Origin: Cafeteria roenbergensis
Taxonomy: Eukaryota > Sar > Bigyra > Bicosoecida > Cafeteriaceae
Assembly (NCBI GenBank): GCA_008330645.1
Contig: VLTN01000007.1
Span: 124,001-188,000 of the forward strand
DNA: 64,000 nucleotides
Direction of reading: 5' to 3'
Shown: positions 31,448 through 44,200 of the stretch, in pieces
Layout: each line of letters opens with the position of its first letter
Numbering within the stretch: position 1 is the first letter of the stretch
Notes under the pieces: model-generated
Seen by the model: only the letters and a program-made list of their open reading frames with translations
What the model was told of the DNA's origin: nothing
Databases searched by the model: none
Position numbers and translations under genes: made by a program

Positions 31448-32995
31448 ATGGCGGTGACTGACGACGACGCAAAACGCCGCAGCAAGTCGCTGGCGTCCCA
31501 GACCGACCCCCATGACGGAGATGCTTCCCCTGCCGACGAAAGCGCTCGCACGGTGATTGCAGGCCCCATCCTGTGCTGCGGGGCGTGGCGAACCGAGCTC
31601 CCTGCCTATGCGTGGGTGCTTCCCGTGGTGCTGATGGAGTACCTCGTCTTGTCGCTGGTAGCGTCCATCGTCCCGGCCCTTGAGAGCAAGCAATTTGGCG
31701 GCAGCGAATACGTCATCGTTGGCGTGGCATCGGGCATCAACGGTCTGCTGTCCGTCTTCGGCACGCCCACGATCGGCCGCCTGTCCGACGCGCTCGGCCG
31801 CAAGCCGCTCATGGCCCTGACCGTCGTGGGCTCCTCGCTCCCCATGTGCATCCTCGCGGCGACGTCCAACATGTGGGTCTACGAGAGCATTCGCGCTGCG
31901 GCTGGCCTGGTCACCGCGACCTTCTCCGTCGCCTTCGCCGTGGCCGCCGACGTCACCACGCCGGCGCTGCGGGCCACGGCCATCGGCCGCGTGGTGGCGA
32001 CGTTCGGGATATCTCTGAGCATCGGCCCGCTGGTGGGCGCCGGTCTCATCACCCTCGTGGGGCCCCTGGGCCCCGAGCTGCTCGCGGTGGTGCTCACGGT
32101 GCTCAACGCGGCGTACGTGATGCTGGTCCTGCCGGAAACCCTTCCGCCCGCTGGCAAGACGCAGGGCGTGTGCAAGCACGTGCGGTCGCCCGTGGAGACG
32201 ATGGGCCCGCTGCTGCAGCACCCCGCCCTGCGGCTGGTGGGCGGCGTGGTGTTCTTCGTCAACGTGGCCGAGCAAGGCCTCGTCTCCCTCCTCATCAGCT
32301 ACCTGCAACGGCACCTCGGCTTCGGCTCGATGGATATCGGTATCTTCGCGCTGGCGCTTGGCATAATGATGGCTGGCTCGCAGGCGTTCCTGCTGCCCAT
32401 CCTGCTGAAGCGGTTCGAGACGCGGAACGTCGTAGTGGCCGTGTCCGCGGTCAACGCCCTGCACACAATGCTGTACGGCCTGGTGCGAGAGAAGTGGCAG
32501 GTGTTCTGCGTTCTCGTGCTGGCCGTAATATCATTCCTCGGCTTCCCGGCAATCGCCGACATCGTGTCCAGGATGGTGCCGCGGGAGAGGCAGGGCCAGT
32601 TCCAGGGAGCGGTCACAGGCGTTCGGGCGCTCACGGTGGGGATCGGCCCGGCACTCTTCGGCTTCATCCTCAGCGAGACCTGTCCCAGCTCCTCGGAGGA
32701 CGGCGGCGACTTCGACATCAGCTGCTCCACTGCGTTCTTCATCGGCGCAGCGCTCGTCGCCGGAGGGGCGATACTGGCGATGTGGCTCCCGAGCCACAGC
32801 GACCTTCTGGCCATTGCCAAGGAGATCTTGGCCCTCACGGCCGCAGCTGAGGAGGACAGCGAGGCGCTCGGCGACAGCCCGGCGATGGACGACTACGTGG
32901 CGATGGAGTTTGGTGAGGCGCCCGTGAACCACTCGCACGCAGCAAAGGTTGCGCCAGGTGCGGGGCTCGGTGCTGGCCCTGCCGACGTCGCGTAG
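31448..32995 (+). CDS. major facilitator superfamily carrier, MFSD14/HIAT1-like
   Basis: The 515-residue frame starts at ATG 31448 and has about 12 membrane helices with a polar N-terminus and an acidic C-terminus. The loop between helices 2 and 3 has the MFS signature in the form IGRLSDALGRKPL. The next segments (VTATFSVAFAVAADVTTP, then GRVVATFGISLSIGPLVG) resemble MFSD14/HIAT1, a eukaryotic branch related to bacterial tetracycline exporters. A second GRL-like loop is replaced by KRFETRNV in the C-terminal half. The substrate cannot be inferred. No intron is needed. A tetracycline-resistance-like annotation would describe ancestry only. Confidence 0.85.
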   Translation: MAVTDDDAKRRSKSLASQTDPHDGDASPADESARTVIAGPILCCGAWRTELPAYAWVLPVVLMEYLVLSLVASIVPALESKQFGGSEYVIVGVASGINGLLSVFGTPTIGRLSDALGRKPLMALTVVGSSLPMCILAATSNMWVYESIRAAAGLVTATFSVAFAVAADVTTPALRATAIGRVVATFGISLSIGPLVGAGLITLVGPLGPELLAVVLTVLNAAYVMLVLPETLPPAGKTQGVCKHVRSPVETMGPLLQHPALRLVGGVVFFVNVAEQGLVSLLISYLQRHLGFGSMDIGIFALALGIMMAGSQAFLLPILLKRFETRNVVVAVSAVNALHTMLYGLVREKWQVFCVLVLAVISFLGFPAIADIVSRMVPRERQGQFQGAVTGVRALTVGIGPALFGFILSETCPSSSEDGGDFDISCSTAFFIGAALVAGGAILAMWLPSHSDLLAIAKEILALTAAAEEDSEALGDSPAMDDYVAMEFGEAPVNHSHAAKVAPGAGLGAGPADVA

Positions 32996-33317
32996 CTGCT
33001 CGCCGCATGCTGCCCTCGCGGACCAAGAGAGGGCTTCTCTGCGCAGCAGCCAGTGCCTTGCACACACGAATTGCACACGCCGCGCGAGCGCTCTCGCAGT
33101 CCGCGCAGCTCCGCCCGGCGGTCCAGCCGCGAAGCAGCGCGATCTCGTGCGGGAGGGCATTTCGCATCTGGTGCAACAGCAGCGCCCGAAAGCAGAGCCG
33201 CCGGCCACCACATGCGACGAAGCGCCGCCAGAGCAGTCGCGCGCGGGACGCGCAGGGCACAGGGCGGGCGAGAAAACCTCCCAACCCCTCCCCCCAGGCT
33301 TCCTGCGCAGGGGGTCG
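32996..33317. other. intergenic, upstream of the ABHD13-like gene
   Basis: This 322-bp gap between two plus-strand genes holds the MFS 3' UTR and the next gene's promoter and leader. It contains no in-frame ATG upstream of 33318 and nothing else I can name. Confidence 0.45.
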
Positions 33318-34874
33318 ATGGCGCGCGCGCTCGGCGCTCTGGCCGTTGCGAGCTTGGTGCTGTGCAACACGTGCCTCGCCAGCAACTTGGACGCGGCCAC
33401 GCCCGCGGAAGGCGCCGCCCCCGGTGCAGTGTCCGAGACTTGGACCATTGTGGCGGACGATGCGCCCATGGTTGAGGACCGGACGGAGCCCCTCGGCCTG
33501 GCCGCTGCCGACGAGGAGTTCCTTCTGGAGGAGCAGGAGGCTGAGGCTCTCGGTGACGGCGTGGCGGGCGCGGGCGTGAAGGAGGAGGCGCCCGACGAGC
33601 AGCCCCCGGAGCCTTCTACCCTGTGGGACGGCCTGGTCCGCCTGGCGGGCATCGTGGGCTGGGTTGTGGTGCTCGGGGTCATGTGGCTCGGCTCGCTCTT
33701 CTACAACCAGGAGAACGTCCTGTACCACCCCGAGCAGCCCAAGGGCTATCGCAGCCCGTCGGACATCCCTGAGGAGGCAGGCCTTTCGTCACCTGCCGCG
33801 CGTGACCCGCCGCTGCCGTTCAAGACGGTGTTCCTCGCCACCGAGGACGGCGCTCGGCTGCACGCCTGGATGGTGCACGCAGCGGACCCGGACCTGCGGA
33901 AGCGCGTGCCCACCCTTGTATTCCTCCACGGCAACGCAGGCAGTGAGTTCCCGCTTCACCCCGCGGGTGCTCTGTCCGTCGGCTCACCCCGACTGCCTTT
34001 GATCGCACGCCGCCCTCTCCCAACCCGCACCGTGCCGCCAGCGAGAGCCCGCGGCTGCCGCCGTCGCGCCCTCCCCTAGCCCGGCCCCTTGCTCTACCCC
34101 GCCATTCGCTTCCGCTCTGGCCTGCTTGCCGGCGCCACCCGCGCAGACATGGCCTTCCGGCTGCCCAACGTGGAGGTGCTGCACGCCGCTTGCGAGGGCA
34201 CCGTGAACATCTTCATGCTCGAGTACCGCGGCTACGGCGACTCCACCGGCAGGCCCAGCGAGGACGGCCTCGGGCTGGACATCGACGCGGGCCTCAAGTA
34301 CCTGAGGACTTGCGGAGACGTGGACCCGGACAACGTCTTCGTCTTCGGGAGGTCGCTCGGCGGCGCCGTGGCAGTGAGGGGCGCGGTCGGGGCGGAGGGC
34401 AAGGGCATTCGAGGGCTCATTCTTGAGAACACGTTCACCTGTGTCAGCGACATGGTCGACGTGCTCATGCCCCACCTCAAGTGGGTGAAGAAGCTGGTGC
34501 TGCGCATGCACTGGCCCACGCGCGAGCGGCTCACCACGCTGGGGCACCTGCCAGCCCTCTTCATCTCGGGGGGCCAGGACGAGCTCATCCCGGCAGAGCA
34601 GATGCGAGCAAACTTCGTCTCCCACGCCGCGCCGATGAAAGACAAGCTCTTCATCCGGGTCACGCTCGGCACGCACAACGACACGTGGCAGCGGGGCGGC
34701 TGGAGGTACTACGAGCAAGTGTTCGCCTTTGTGAAGAGGACGGCGGTGGGAGAGGCCGCGGATCTGGTGCGCGTGCCCACGAGGCAGTGGTGGGGCGCCT
34801 GGAGCCGGCGTCGCGAGCTGCTGTTGTGGAGGCCGGCGTCTGACGCAAAGCCGAAGCCGATTGCGGCAGAGTGA
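33318..34874 (+). CDS. BEM46/ABHD13-family alpha/beta hydrolase, membrane-anchored
   Basis: Two exons, 33318-33942 and 34147-34874, flank a 204-bp phase-1 intron and give 450 residues. The splice falls in the oxyanion-loop motif and restores it: FLHGNAG then N then MAFRLPNV, matching GNAGNxxxRLPN of the family. The catalytic set is visible: nucleophile elbow FGRSLGGA (Ser), acid GGQDELIP (Asp) and LGTHNDTW (His). LEYRGYGDSTGRPSE is also typical. The chain opens with a signal-like segment (LGALAVASLVLCNTCLAS), an acidic stretch of about 70 residues and a membrane helix (GIVGWVVVLGVMWLG) just before YNQENVLYHPE. BEM46 proteins sit in the ER or plasma membrane; the natural substrate is not established. 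Confidence 0.9.
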
Positions 34875-35231
34875 CCGCGCGCGGGGGGCAATGCGCCTTT
34901 GCGCGCGGCGCCGCACGCTCGCCCCATCTCGGGCACGCGGCGCCGCAGTAGCGCGACGAGGTGCGCGACGCGCAAATCCGATGGGGGCGCTTGCGTCGCG
35001 TGGCTCCAATGCGGGCCTCGAACTGAGACATGAAGTGCCTGAACGCCCCACGCCACCCGCCATGCGCAAGGGAAGAGCGCACGTCGCGCACGAGAGCACA
35101 CACGCCCGGGGTCGTCTGCGCCTGAATTGCGCCTGAGTTCAGCAGAGCCGCGGCTGAGTTCGTCCCGAAGCCTAGTGGCGAGAGTCAACCCGTTGCGCCA
35201 CAGTCCCGGGGTCGGACGGTGGGACTTTGCG
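34875..35231. other. intergenic, upstream of the giant IQ protein gene
   Basis: This 357-bp gap between two plus-strand genes holds the presumed promoter of the giant gene. The downstream frame is open from 35127 but lacks ATG before 35232. No repeat or RNA gene is seen. Confidence 0.45.
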
Positions 35232-38200
35232 ATGGCCGCGGCCCAGGGCGGCATGGGCCGAGGCACCACGGAACTCCCGGAGTTCCTGACCAAGGACCCG
35301 GAGTGGCACGGCCCCGCTTGGGCCATGTCGCGGCTGCACAGCCAGTCGAGCCGCGATCGCTTGAAGCTGGACATCGTCGACACGATCATCCTCACGGGGG
35401 ACAAGCCTGTCTGGCTGTTCACGGGCAAGGCTGGGGTCGTGCTGAGAAAGTCTGAGCCCAAGTCCACGCCCGGCAAGGTGGTGGACATGCTGCAGCGCTT
35501 CGCGGTCGACCCGCTGGCCGCCAAAACCAAGCCGTTGCCGCAACCCGAGACCGCGCGGTCGGCCTCGTCGGCCAAGGACGGCCACGCAGGCATGGGCCTT
35601 GACGACCCTACAGACCGGTTCTCTTCGTCCAAGCCCCGAGCGCAGCGCAGCACCGCCAAGTCCTCGTCCGCTTTGGTGCCGGAAGAGGGCAGCGAGTTCG
35701 GCTACATCGAGTACTCCGCCGCAGGGGATGGCGACCCGCACCTCATTAGCCGCGCGGACGGCTATGAGCGCCTCCTCAAGGGTGGCTTGCCCGCCTGCGC
35801 CATGGTCCAGCCGTACCTGCTGCCGAAGCACATCCGCCGGGCCCACGCAAACTTTCGGCACCGCTGGAGGTGAGCGAGGCCTGCGCTGATTCCGGATGCC
35901 GCCCGCTTTTGATGCCCTCGGGCCCTGTTGCCACTGCGAAAGGGGGTTCGTTGGGCCCCTCCAGCTCGGCGGCAGGCGTGGCTGTCGCCCAGTCTCCGCG
36001 GCATCCGCTCCTTGCCCCAAGCGCACCGCTGCCGCCATGGGCACCGAGCCCGCCACGCCCCCCGTCCCCATCCCCACCCTGCCCCGCTCGCAGCATGTAC
36101 ACGGCCACGCCGGGCGCTCCTCCCACGTCGCACTGCTTTCAGCTGCACGAGCCGCCTCCCGCCCAGTCGAGCAGCGCGGCCGCCGCGTCTGCTGCGAGCT
36201 CGGAGCTTTCCGCCGCGCTCAGCCGCCACCGCTCCCTGAACGAGCGCATGGAGGACATGACCAGGCAGATCTGCCGGTACATCGCCTCCCGCTGCGGGGG
36301 GCGCGTCACGGAGCTGGTGGCTGACTATCACCTGGACACGCATGACGCCCTTCGGCTCGCGCTCGTCACCTCTGTGGCGGTCGTACCGAGCCCCAACCCC
36401 GCTCCTGCGCGGTCAAAGCGCGCCAACGCAGCGTCTTTGTCGTCGTCGTCATCCGCGGCAGCCACAGCGGGGGCGGCCGCCTTCCCCAGCGCCGGCCCCG
36501 CAGCCGCCGGCAGCCCTGCCAGCCCGCAGTGGGCGCAGCTGACCGCGCGCATGGGCAAGGCGCAGGCCGAGGCCGTCTCGCTTGCTCGGGAGATCCTGGG
36601 CGACGGCGAGGCAGCCCGCCTCGCGCGCCGCCTCGCCCCCAGTGACGAGGGCCCGGCGCCTTCGTCCCGGGCCAAGCAGCCGGCCACCACCATGTCAGAC
36701 CTGCTGCGGGAGCGCGCCGAGGCGGGAACCATGCCGGCTGGGGGGGCCGCCTCTGCTTCGCGCGGAGACAGCCACGGCCGCCGCCGCCGCCGCCGTGGGG
36801 GGACGAGCGGCCACGACGGGTCCGGCGCCGGCGCGTCGTCCTCGGGCTACGACTCGACGTCCTCGGCCTCCGTGGCACTCCCGTCAGCCGTGGGCGGCGC
36901 GGCAGAGCTTGAAGGGGACTCCACGTGGCAGCTCTCCGCCAACGACCTTGCAGAGCTGCGTTCCTTCAAGCGACCGCCCCCAGGCGTGGAGCTCGCCGTC
37001 TCGGCTGCCCTCCTGCTCCTTGTCGGGCGGACGGCGCAGTGGCCGCGCGCGCGCCGTGTGCTCTCGTCCTCCGGCCCGGGAGGCGGCCTTCTCGGCGCGA
37101 TGGCCAGGTTCGACCCAGACCGCTGCCCCGCCGACCGCATAGCGGCCCTCCTCCCGCTGGTCAACGGCGTGGCCTTCCAGCAGGAGGCCATGGCGCCGGT
37201 GTCCATGGCCGCAGCGCGCCTGGCATCCTGGGTCGGCGCCACTGTCGCTGCGATTGACGAAGCGCGCAAGGCAGGAGTCAGGCCCTCGGAGTACCTGGCA
37301 GCAGAGCCCATCCATCCGGAGGCGTCGCAGACGTCGCTGCTCGAGGTGAGCGACCCCGACGTGCGCGGAAGTGGCTACCAGCAGCAGCACGGCCAGCGGC
37401 TGGCGGGGCTGCGGCCGGCCAAGGGCCACGCCTGGGCGTCGACAAGCTCGCTGCCGGACTTGCAGCCCTCCCCGGTCAAGGAGGTGGGGCGTCGTCGGCG
37501 AGCGGACGTGGGCAGCACGGAGCTCGACCGCGACGACGACCGGGACAGCCGCTCCGTGCGCGCGGCTGCCGGTGGGGGGGCCGAGGGCGAGGAGGACGAG
37601 GAGGACGAGGAGGAGGGCTTCGGCACGCGTGTTGGAGCGTCTGGCCTGTCGGCGGAAGTCGAGGCACCCCTGCATAGACCGGTGGCAAGGCGCGCCGCGC
37701 AGCCCTCTGCCGCTCCTGCATCGGGCAAGAGCGTTCGAAGGCTGTCGTCCGCTGAGTCGGCCAGGCGGCTGGCTAGGGCGGAGGCTGCGGCGGCCCCTGC
37801 GCCGGGCCTGAGCCAGTCGGTGCGCTCCCTTCCTCGCGCAGGTGCGGCGTCAGGCTCGCAAGGCGCCATCAGAGGGGGCACCTGGGCGGGAGGCGCCCTG
37901 CCCGGGTCGGGAGCCGGTGCGGCCCGGCGCTCGGCCAAGGGCAGGGGCAGAGGCAAGGGCGGCCCAGTGGCGTCGTGGGGGCAGCCGGTGTCGCTGCCCC
38001 CAGCTGTCGCCCGTGCCGGCCTCCCGGCCATCTCGCAATCGGGCCAGCCAGGGCTCCAGGCGAGGCAGGAGCCCGCCGAGGCCGCTGCGGGGGCTGCCGG
38101 CACAGTTGACGATGCCGACTGGCTGATACAGCCCGGGTCCGGCGGCGGCCTCGTCGTTGAGACGGACCGCCACTCGTACGCTTGCAGCGGGCCTGGTCTC

Positions 38201-41200
38201 GTGGGGGCCACGCTCTCGTGGGTGCTGGTGGGCGAGGCTGACTCGTCCCGCCGGGCTCACGACTTCGTTGTGCTGCCGGACATCTTCACGACGGGCGATG
38301 CGCTGCTGCCGCTGCTGCGGCCGGTGGCGCTGCGGACCCGCTCGAGGTTCCTCGTCGTCAACTTGCCCGGGCAGGCCCACACCCGCTTCCCAGGGGACGA
38401 TGCCGAGGCGGCCACCGGCCGCACCCGCCGCGCCTCGGACGGCCCGCCGCTGTCCAACACCTTCCACGCAGCCGCGCTGGACGAGCTGCTCGGGCACTTG
38501 GACAGCACGGGTGCGATTGAGGTGACTGCCAGGCGGGCGGACAGCAATGCCGCTGCGGCACAGAGGGCCAGGGGCGCTGCTGCCACGGCCGCCGGCGGCC
38601 TGTACGTGTCGGGCGCCGTGCCGGGCTCGCGGCCGCGTCGCTGGCACCTGCTGGGATTCGGCAGCGGCGGCGCCGCGGCGCTCGCATTCGCGTGCAACCA
38701 CGCCTCCGGCCCCTACGCAGGCAGTCTGGCTTCTGTTGTGACGCTGAATGCCTTTGCTCGGACTGACTCCCAGATGTCCGCGGTGATGCACGCGTCGGAA
38801 AACGTCTTCGCCTGCTTCCCTGCCGAGCGGCGGGACCTTGCAGACAGCTACTTCAGCCGGTTCCTATTCTCCGACGACTACCTGCGCAAGGTCACGCCGG
38901 AGGGCGCGCAGCGGCGCCTGGCGGCCGCGGACAACCCCATCACGCCGGGAGGACGCGCTGCTCTGTGCCGAGGCGTGCTGGCGAGCGAGGACCTGCGGCC
39001 CCGCCTGCCGTCCGCGCCCGTCCCCATCATCGCCGTGCAGTCCACGGAGGGCGCCCTCGTGACGGCAACCTCGGCGGAGGAGGTGACTGCGGGCCGCGAT
39101 GTGCGCCACGTCACGGCGCCGGACCCGAACGAGGCGCCCACCGCCGGGAAGGCACTTCGCGGCGTGGCCCTGCCGCGGGCCACGCCGCAGCTGCTTCCGC
39201 CCGGGGTCATGCCGGCGCTCTCACACGTCCTCTCGACGCGGGGGGGGCGCGCCCTCGTCGTGTGGGTGGCTGCTGGCCACGAGCTGCGCCTCGAGACGCC
39301 GGCCGGAATCCTGCAGCTGCTCACTGTGATGGCGGACCCCGAGTCGGCCGTTGAGGAGGCGGATGCAAGGCAGGACGAAGTCGCCATTGCCGCAGCGCGC
39401 GGCGGGCGGGCAGATGCCGCTGCTGCTGCGGCTGCCTCCGTCGCGCCGTTGGGCCAGTCCGCGTTTGACATCGACTGGGACACGGAGCGGGCGGGCGCTA
39501 GCGGCGTGGTTCACCCCCTCAAGATGCTCAACCCCTCCCAGCGCCGGGACAAAAAGGACCAGCGCCGCCTTCGCATGGCCCTGTCGGGCGCGATCGACTC
39601 GGACACCTCGTCGGGCGCCCCCGTGTCTGAGGCAAGCGCCGCCGCCGCCGCAGCGGCAGCAGCGACAGCGGGATCCCTCCCACCGCAGAGCAAGCCTGCA
39701 CCAGTGCGCTTCGGCAGCTCCTCGCTGTCACGCGCGACCGCCACGGGCGCCGTTATGGGGGCCACTGTGCAGCGGGGGAGCAAGTCAGACTTGGCTGTCT
39801 CGACTGCCCTGTGGAATGGCGGTGCCGTCAAGGCCGCGACTGGCTCTGCAGCAGACACTGTGATGGCGTCGACGGCCCCCTCTGCGGGCGGTGCCACCAG
39901 CGACGCCCTGGCCCGCCTCCGGAAGGAGCAGGAGGAACGCATGGCCAAGTGGCGGGCAGAGGAGGAGGCTCGGTTCGCCGCTCTCAAGGAGGACCTCTGG
40001 CAGAGTCAGCGCGACCGAGAGCGAGAGACTGGCCGCACCAGGCAGGAGGCTGCGGCTAGCTCAAGGCAGGCGGAGCAGGCCACGCAGCGAGCCGGGCAGG
40101 CGGCCTCGGCGGCAGCGGCAGCCATTCCTGTGACCGACGACGCGGTGCAGCGAGGCATGGATGCCCTGGGCGTCTCCGCCACGGCGGCGCGGGGCGGCGA
40201 CAGCAAGGAAGCGCTCCCTTCGTCCTTCGGGGCCGCCCACTCCGCGGCTGCTCCGGCCGAGTCTGTCAGCTCTTTGCTTGCCAAATCGACTCTGCACTCG
40301 AGCTTGCGGCCAGAGCCAGCAACTGAGACGCTGCCGATGAGCACGCTGACGGAGCAAGGGTACGCTGCTGTGCAGGCAGAGCTCGAAGAGGCCCGCCGCG
40401 AGGAGGAGGAGGCCGCAGCACTCGCCAAGCGGCGCGCTGAGGAGGAGGCATTCGTGGCTCGCCTGCCAGCCATGAACGCCGCGTCGGGAACCATCCAGAG
40501 GGTCTGGCGCGGCCATTTGGGGAGACGGGCCGCGCACTCGCAGAGGATCCTGCTCAAGATGAAGTCGGCCGAGATGAAGGCCGTGCAGCTAATTCAGGTG
40601 AGTGAAGGTGGCGACGCAGCCCGCACGGCCGGGGAAGGCTTGGTTCGTTCCCAGCAAGGTGCCGACTGCGAACACCTGTCTGATGCCTCGGGGCAGACAA
40701 CGCCCACCCGCGAGATTGGTGTCGCCCGACAGGACCAGCAAGAGGTCGACAGTGCTGCTGCCGACATCACCGACGCTGAGCCAGCGGGTGACGCCGAGCC
40801 AGCGGGTGACGCCGAGCCAGCGGGTGACGCCGAGCCAGCGGGTGACGCCGAGCCCGCGGGTGACGCCGAGCCAGCGGGTGACGCCGAGCCCGCGGGTGAC
40901 GCCGAGCCAGCGGGTGACGCCGAGCCCGCGGGTGACGCCGAGCCAGCGGGTGACGCCGAGCCCGCGGGTGACGCCGAGCCAGCGGGTGACGCCGAGCCAG
41001 CGGGTGACGCCGAGCCAGCGGGTGACGCCGAGCCCGCGGGTGACGCCGAGCCAGCGGGTGACGCCGAGCCCGCGGGTGACGCCGAGCCCGCGGGTGACGC
41101 CGAGCCCGCGGGTGACGCCGAGCCAGCCGGTGACGCCGAGCCAGCGGGTGACGCCGAGCCAGCGGGTGACGCCGAGCCAGCGGGTGACGCCGAGCCAGCG

Positions 41201-44200
41201 GGTGACGCCGAGCCAGCGGGTGACGCCGAGCCAGCGGGTGACGCCGAGCCAGCGGGTGACGCCGAGCCAGCGGGTGACGCCGAGCGAGCCAGCGGGTGAC
41301 GCCGAGCCAGCGGTGGACGCCGAGCCAGCGGGTGACGCCGAGCCAGCGGGTGACGCCGAGCCCGCGGGTGACGCCGAGCCCGCGGGTGACGCCGAGCCCG
41401 CGGGTGACGCCGAGCCAGCCGGTGACGCCGAGCCAGCGGGTGACGCCGAGCCAGCGGGTGACGCCGAGCCAGCGGGTGGTGAGCGCCGAGCCAGCGGGTG
41501 ACGCCGAGCCAGCGGGTGACGCCGAGCCCGCGGGTGACGCCGAGCCAGCGGGTGACGCCGAGCCAGCGGGTGACGCCGAGCCAGCGGGTGACGCCGAGCC
41601 AGCGGGTGACGCCGAGCCAGCGGGTGACGCCGAGCCAGCGGGTGACGCCGAGCCAGCGGGTGACGCCGAGCCAGCGGGTGACGCCGAGCCAGCCGGTGAC
41701 GCCGAGCCAGCCGGTGACGCCGAGCCAGCGGGTGACGCCGAGCCAACCGGTGACGCCGAGCCAGCCGGTGACGCCGAGCCAGCGGGTGACGCCGAGCCAG
41801 CGGGTGACGCCGAGCCAGCGGGTGACGCCGAGCCAGCCGGTGACGCCGAGCCAGCGGGTGACGCCGAGCCAGCGGGTGACGCCGAGCCAGCGGGTGACGC
41901 CGAGCCAGCGGGTGACGCCGAGCCCGCCGGTGACGCCGAGCCAGCGGGTGACGCCGAGCCAGCGGGTGACGCCGAGCCAGCGGGTGACGCCGAGCCAGCT
42001 GGTGACGCCGAGCCAGCGGGTGACGCCGAGCCAGCGGGTGACGCCGAGCCAGCCGGTGACGCCGAGCCAGCGGGTGACGCCGAGCCAGCGGGTGACGCCG
42101 AGCCAGCGGGTGACGCCGAGCCAGCGGGTGACGCCGAGCCCGCCGGTGACGCCGAGCCAGCGGGTGACGCCGAGCCAGCGGGTGACGCCGAGCCAGCGGG
42201 TGACGCCGAGCCAGCGGGTGACGCCGAGCCAGCGGGTGACGCCGAGCCAGCGGGTGAACTGGAGCCAGACTACGATGTCGGAGACGTGGCCGTCGAGGCT
42301 TAGTCACTGGTGTTCGGGTGGCTGGTGTCCAGGATCGCTCAAGCGCCCAAGCGATCTCTCAACCAGCTCGCTGCCGGGCACGCCCCACTTCCGTACCGTG
42401 GTACCACCGCTGCCCGCTTGGTCCCGGCACGATTTGGGTGCGGCCCGGGCGGCGCGGCAGGCCGCGTGGACGGGAGTGTAGCGTGTGGCAGCGAGCTTGG
42501 TTGAGTGGCGCACCTGGTTGACGCATCCAGCTTGGCCCGGCCGGAAAGCCCGCGCCTCGGCGGGCCTGGGCTCTGGCGCGGGCTTTCGGCCCAAAACCCC
42601 GGTCCGGCCAGCAGGCGAGGTCGGAGCGCGTCCGGCAGGCAGCTGACGCTACCCTTCCTTCGCAGGGGATGTAGAGCCGTCCGACTCCAATTGGAGTCCC
42701 TTGTTGCATCGCCTTTTCACTCTGCACGCTGCCACTCACGATGCATCCCACCAGGCGCGCAGCGCGATGGCTTTCCACGTTTTGACTCGTTGTTGTTGTT
42801 GCACCTTTCCTGATTCCACTTGCAGGCCCACATTAGGGGGCGGTTCGGCAGGCTGCGTGCGCACAAGGCCCGGATGAAGCGACTCCGCGAGATCTTTATG
42901 GCGGATGCCGCTTCTCGCATTCAGCGCGCCTTTCGCCGGTACCTTGCCACATGCGCTGCCGAGGTGCTGCGCTACCAAGGCGCAGCCCGAGACGTCCAGC
43001 GCGTGTTTCGCGGCCACATGGGAAGGCTGTACGCATCTGCGGTGCGGTCTCGAAAGTCGAGGCTGGAGCGGCAGACCAAAGCCGCCGTGCGGATCCAGGC
43101 ATGCTGGAAGCGCCACCGCGTGATGCAGGGCTACCGCGAGATCCAGGTATTGCGCATCGGGGCAGTGACCATCCAGCGGACATGGAGGGGCTACTTGGAC
43201 AGGCGGTTTGTCACGGACTTGCGGGAGTGGGAGTCAAAGGAATCAGGCCCCGGACGGCTCGCGGTTGGCGTCCGGATCATGCAGCGGGAGTCGGCCGCGC
43301 TCGTGCAGTTTCAGCGCGACAGCACTGAGTCGGCTCGTGCGCACGCGCGCTGCATCAACCGAGCGGCCCACGCCAAGCGACGCCTGCGGCGAGTCAATGC
43401 CGAGCTGCGGCGGATTCGTGCCACCAAGTTGGGGCATGAGCGCGAAGCGGCCAAGCTTGACGAGGTATCTCGCGACCGCAACGCGCTGGAGGCCGCACTG
43501 AAGGGCATGGAGGAGGCCTCGACGGCGGGAAACCACGAGCGACGGCCTCGAATCGACCTGAAGCTGCTGCAGCAGCTGGCAGGGATGCACGGAGTCCGCA
43601 TGCCCGGCGGGCTCGAGGCCGAGACAAAGGCGGAGGCCGCCACCAGTTCCGACGGCGAGTCGGACGACAGCGCTGCGCGCCGAAGGCGAAACATGCGCGC
43701 CCGAAGGAAGCGGCAGCGAGCCAAGGCCGCCATGGCTGAAGCGGACCAGCGCGAGCGCATGCATCTGGCGCAGCGTGTGCAAGCGCGCGCAGAGGAGCGC
43801 GAGAACACCATGCTGGCCGTGCGGCTCCGGCGGGCTGAAATCGGGCGGGCCGTGCTGGAAGACGAGCGCAGAGAGCGCGCGCTCGCGGAGCACGCGGACT
43901 CCTTGAGCCAGGCCGCAGCAGCGCTGGAGCGCCAGGCTGAGGCGCTCACTGCACGGCGCCGGAAGCGGCAGCGTGAGCTCAGCCACATTGTGGACCGCAT
44001 CACCATGCTCGCGGACCGGCAGACCAAGGAGTTCAACGCCATCCAAGACCGCACGCGCAGCCAGCGACAGGCCGAGGTCATGAAGCGCATCGCTGAGTTG
44101 TCCGACCAGGCTCAGCGAGCGGTCAAGGCGGAGGCGGAGCGCAGAGCCGACGCGTTTGCCGGCGACGCGGAGCGCGCCCTCACAAGCTTCATCCAGCCAG

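Noticed and set aside
40772-42256. CRISPR-like array
   Set aside because: The units are directly adjacent without unique spacers, and the context is a eukaryotic intron.
40602-42303. Long frames encoding GDAEPA/RVTPSQ repeat proteins, and their antisense versions
   Set aside because: They are products of an 18-bp array with no stop codon in any frame. The array lies within an intron supported by an IQ motif joined across it, and it contains frame-breaking indels.
42683-42698. Perfect 16-bp palindrome in the giant intron as a remnant end of a second retrotransposon
   Set aside because: It shares only short words (such as TGCCACTCACG nearby) with the right side of the retrotransposon. That is too little to call a relict.
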